Of a DNA stretch of 64,000 nucleotides, positions 45,522 through 64,000 are shown in pieces; the stretch's first letter is position 1, and every line of letters starts with the position of its first letter. Source of the DNA: Paroedura picta (Eukaryota > Chordata > Lepidosauria > Squamata > Gekkonidae); the NCBI RefSeq assembly GCF_049243985.1, contig NC_135370.1, positions 171,642,324 through 171,706,323 on the forward strand. The letters run 5' to 3'. The notes beneath the pieces were generated by a model. The model saw nothing but the letters and a program-made list of their open reading frames with translations. It was not told where the DNA came from and ran no database searches. Both the position numbers and the translations under genes were made by a program.

Positions 45522-45766
45522 CCGGATTTTCCTATAGGCTAGCTAGGCTTCAGCCTAGGGCCTCAAGATCAAGAGGGGCCTATATTCCACATTTTTTTAT
45601 AAAGGTTAGTACCAATCACAACATTTTTCATTTAACATTGATATATATCACAGTAATGCTGTATTTTATTATCTCTCATGTAATTTACAAGCTTAAAAAT
45701 AGGAGGCGAAAGGGCCACATAAGCGGAATAGCCTAGGGCCTCTTTTCATGTAAATCCGGCCCTGGT
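45522..45766. mobile_element. Small DNA transposon, about 245 bp
   Basis: Inverted ends CAGGGCCGGATTT and AAATCCGGCCCTG. AT-rich centre holding a minus-strand AATAAA. No clear target duplication; class not assigned. Confidence 0.65.
45665..45670 (-). promoter_or_regulatory. ADSS1 proximal poly(A) signal candidate within a transposon
   Basis: AATAAA on the minus strand; first canonical hexamer after the ADSS1 stop (about 790 nt). A TATAAA variant lies nearer, around 45856. Confidence 0.45.
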
Positions 45767-46457
45767 CACGTGACTCCAGCTTGATCCACTGCAGAGATTG
45801 CCTTCAGCTCCTGGCTTCCACCACTGTATGGACCATCTCCTTTGCTCCTCCCCCATTTATATCTGGGTATTTGATTACTAAAAAGCAAAAGATGTATGCG
45901 ATCTGAAGAGAAACCAGAGTGTGATGGCCAGTGGCTAATGCAGTAAAACTTAATCTGAACCTGAAATCTGATCACTAAAAGGGTACAGTTTCACTAAAAG
46001 GGTATGATGTTTCTTGTGCTTGGAAGGGTCCACTCCATTTTGGTTAGCTTTTTAAAAAGGAGCTGCATAACCAGCTTAAATGTTAGATGCTGTGATCAAC
46101 TTTTGCTGCTATTTCAATTGCTGCCTAATACAAGAATCACACCTTAACTGTCACCTACGACCTGACATAAATCTCAAGTCCTAGCAGCCTCGAGGAAAAA
46201 TAGTTGTATACGGTAGCTTAGCCTTCGTTTCAAAGGTGACCCTGAATTCTCTCCCTATCCCAAGATCTGTCCTATTCTTATTTTGTGTTCCTGATTTTTT
46301 TAAAAAAAATACATATACCTACTTGAAGATACAAGAGCTGTCTAGCCCAAAACTAGGAATAACACTTCAGTCTTAACAGCCTCTTCATCTCTGCTCAGAA
46401 GTTTGAAGGAGCAGACGAATGCTTGAAAACAGCTTCCCCTCAAAGTTCTTTGTTCAT

Positions 46458-64000
<17,543 letters not shown>

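Larger units (their letters stand above)
44145..46457 (-). other. ADSS1: ADSS1 3' UTR, maximal extent
   Basis: From the stop to the minus-strand AATAAA at 44161. Two canonical hexamers are visible: 45665-45670, inside a small DNA transposon, and 44161-44166. If the distal one is used, the UTR is about 2.3 kb and carries a hAT half-copy and the transposon at about 45536-45766. The extent is inferred. Confidence 0.6.

Overview
This is a stretch of vertebrate nuclear genome, most likely from a squamate reptile (lizard or gecko; I cannot resolve the lineage further). The evidence is spliced genes with canonical GT-AG introns, CR1 and L2-type LINEs, Sauria-type and other tRNA-derived SINEs with long CTT or ACCTTT tails, 5S-derived SINEs and many small hAT transposons, including one resembling SPIN. 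Family names for repeats come from memory of consensus sequences, not from a search.

Three conserved protein-coding genes are present in the order seen in human 14q32 (AKT1 - SIVA1 - ADSS1). (1) AKT1, plus strand, 180-23457: the last five coding exons (204 codons, human residues 277-480), with the activation loop, turn motif and hydrophobic motif, then a 3' UTR to about 25.4 kb. (2) SIVA1, minus strand, 38231-29145: all four coding exons, 178 codons, with a CpG-rich promoter near 38.0-38.7 kb. AKT1 and SIVA1 are tail to tail, about 3.6 kb apart. (3) ADSS1, minus strand, 63454-46458: eleven exons (358 codons, human residues 100-457 without indels). The exons with the P-loop and catalytic residues lie beyond 64000. 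All exon phases were checked by hand and join in frame.

The rest is intronic and intergenic DNA dense with transposons. AKT1 introns hold several tandem arrays: a 126-bp array from the 3' end of a CR1-like LINE (3580-4321), a 22-bp-class minisatellite (5164-5656), a roughly 167-bp array from a Sauria SINE (7430-8062), and about ten copies of a 175/176-bp unit from another CR1 3' end (10160-11880). A higher-order GAAT array at 20052-20284 has copied the pyrimidine-rich block beside an AKT1 splice acceptor. The intergenic part between AKT1 and SIVA1 has a CCAAT/TATA-like GC-rich segment of unknown nature. ADSS1 introns hold a CR1 with a nearly whole reverse transcriptase, nested in an older inverted-repeat DNA element, and a fossil of Copia-type Gag near 63.8 kb.

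The three genes do not form an operon. AKT1 is a survival kinase, SIVA1 a pro-apoptotic zinc-binding adaptor and ADSS1 a muscle-type purine-cycle enzyme. Their adjacency is an old vertebrate linkage. I found no undescribed cellular system; the most unusual material is the repeat architecture.
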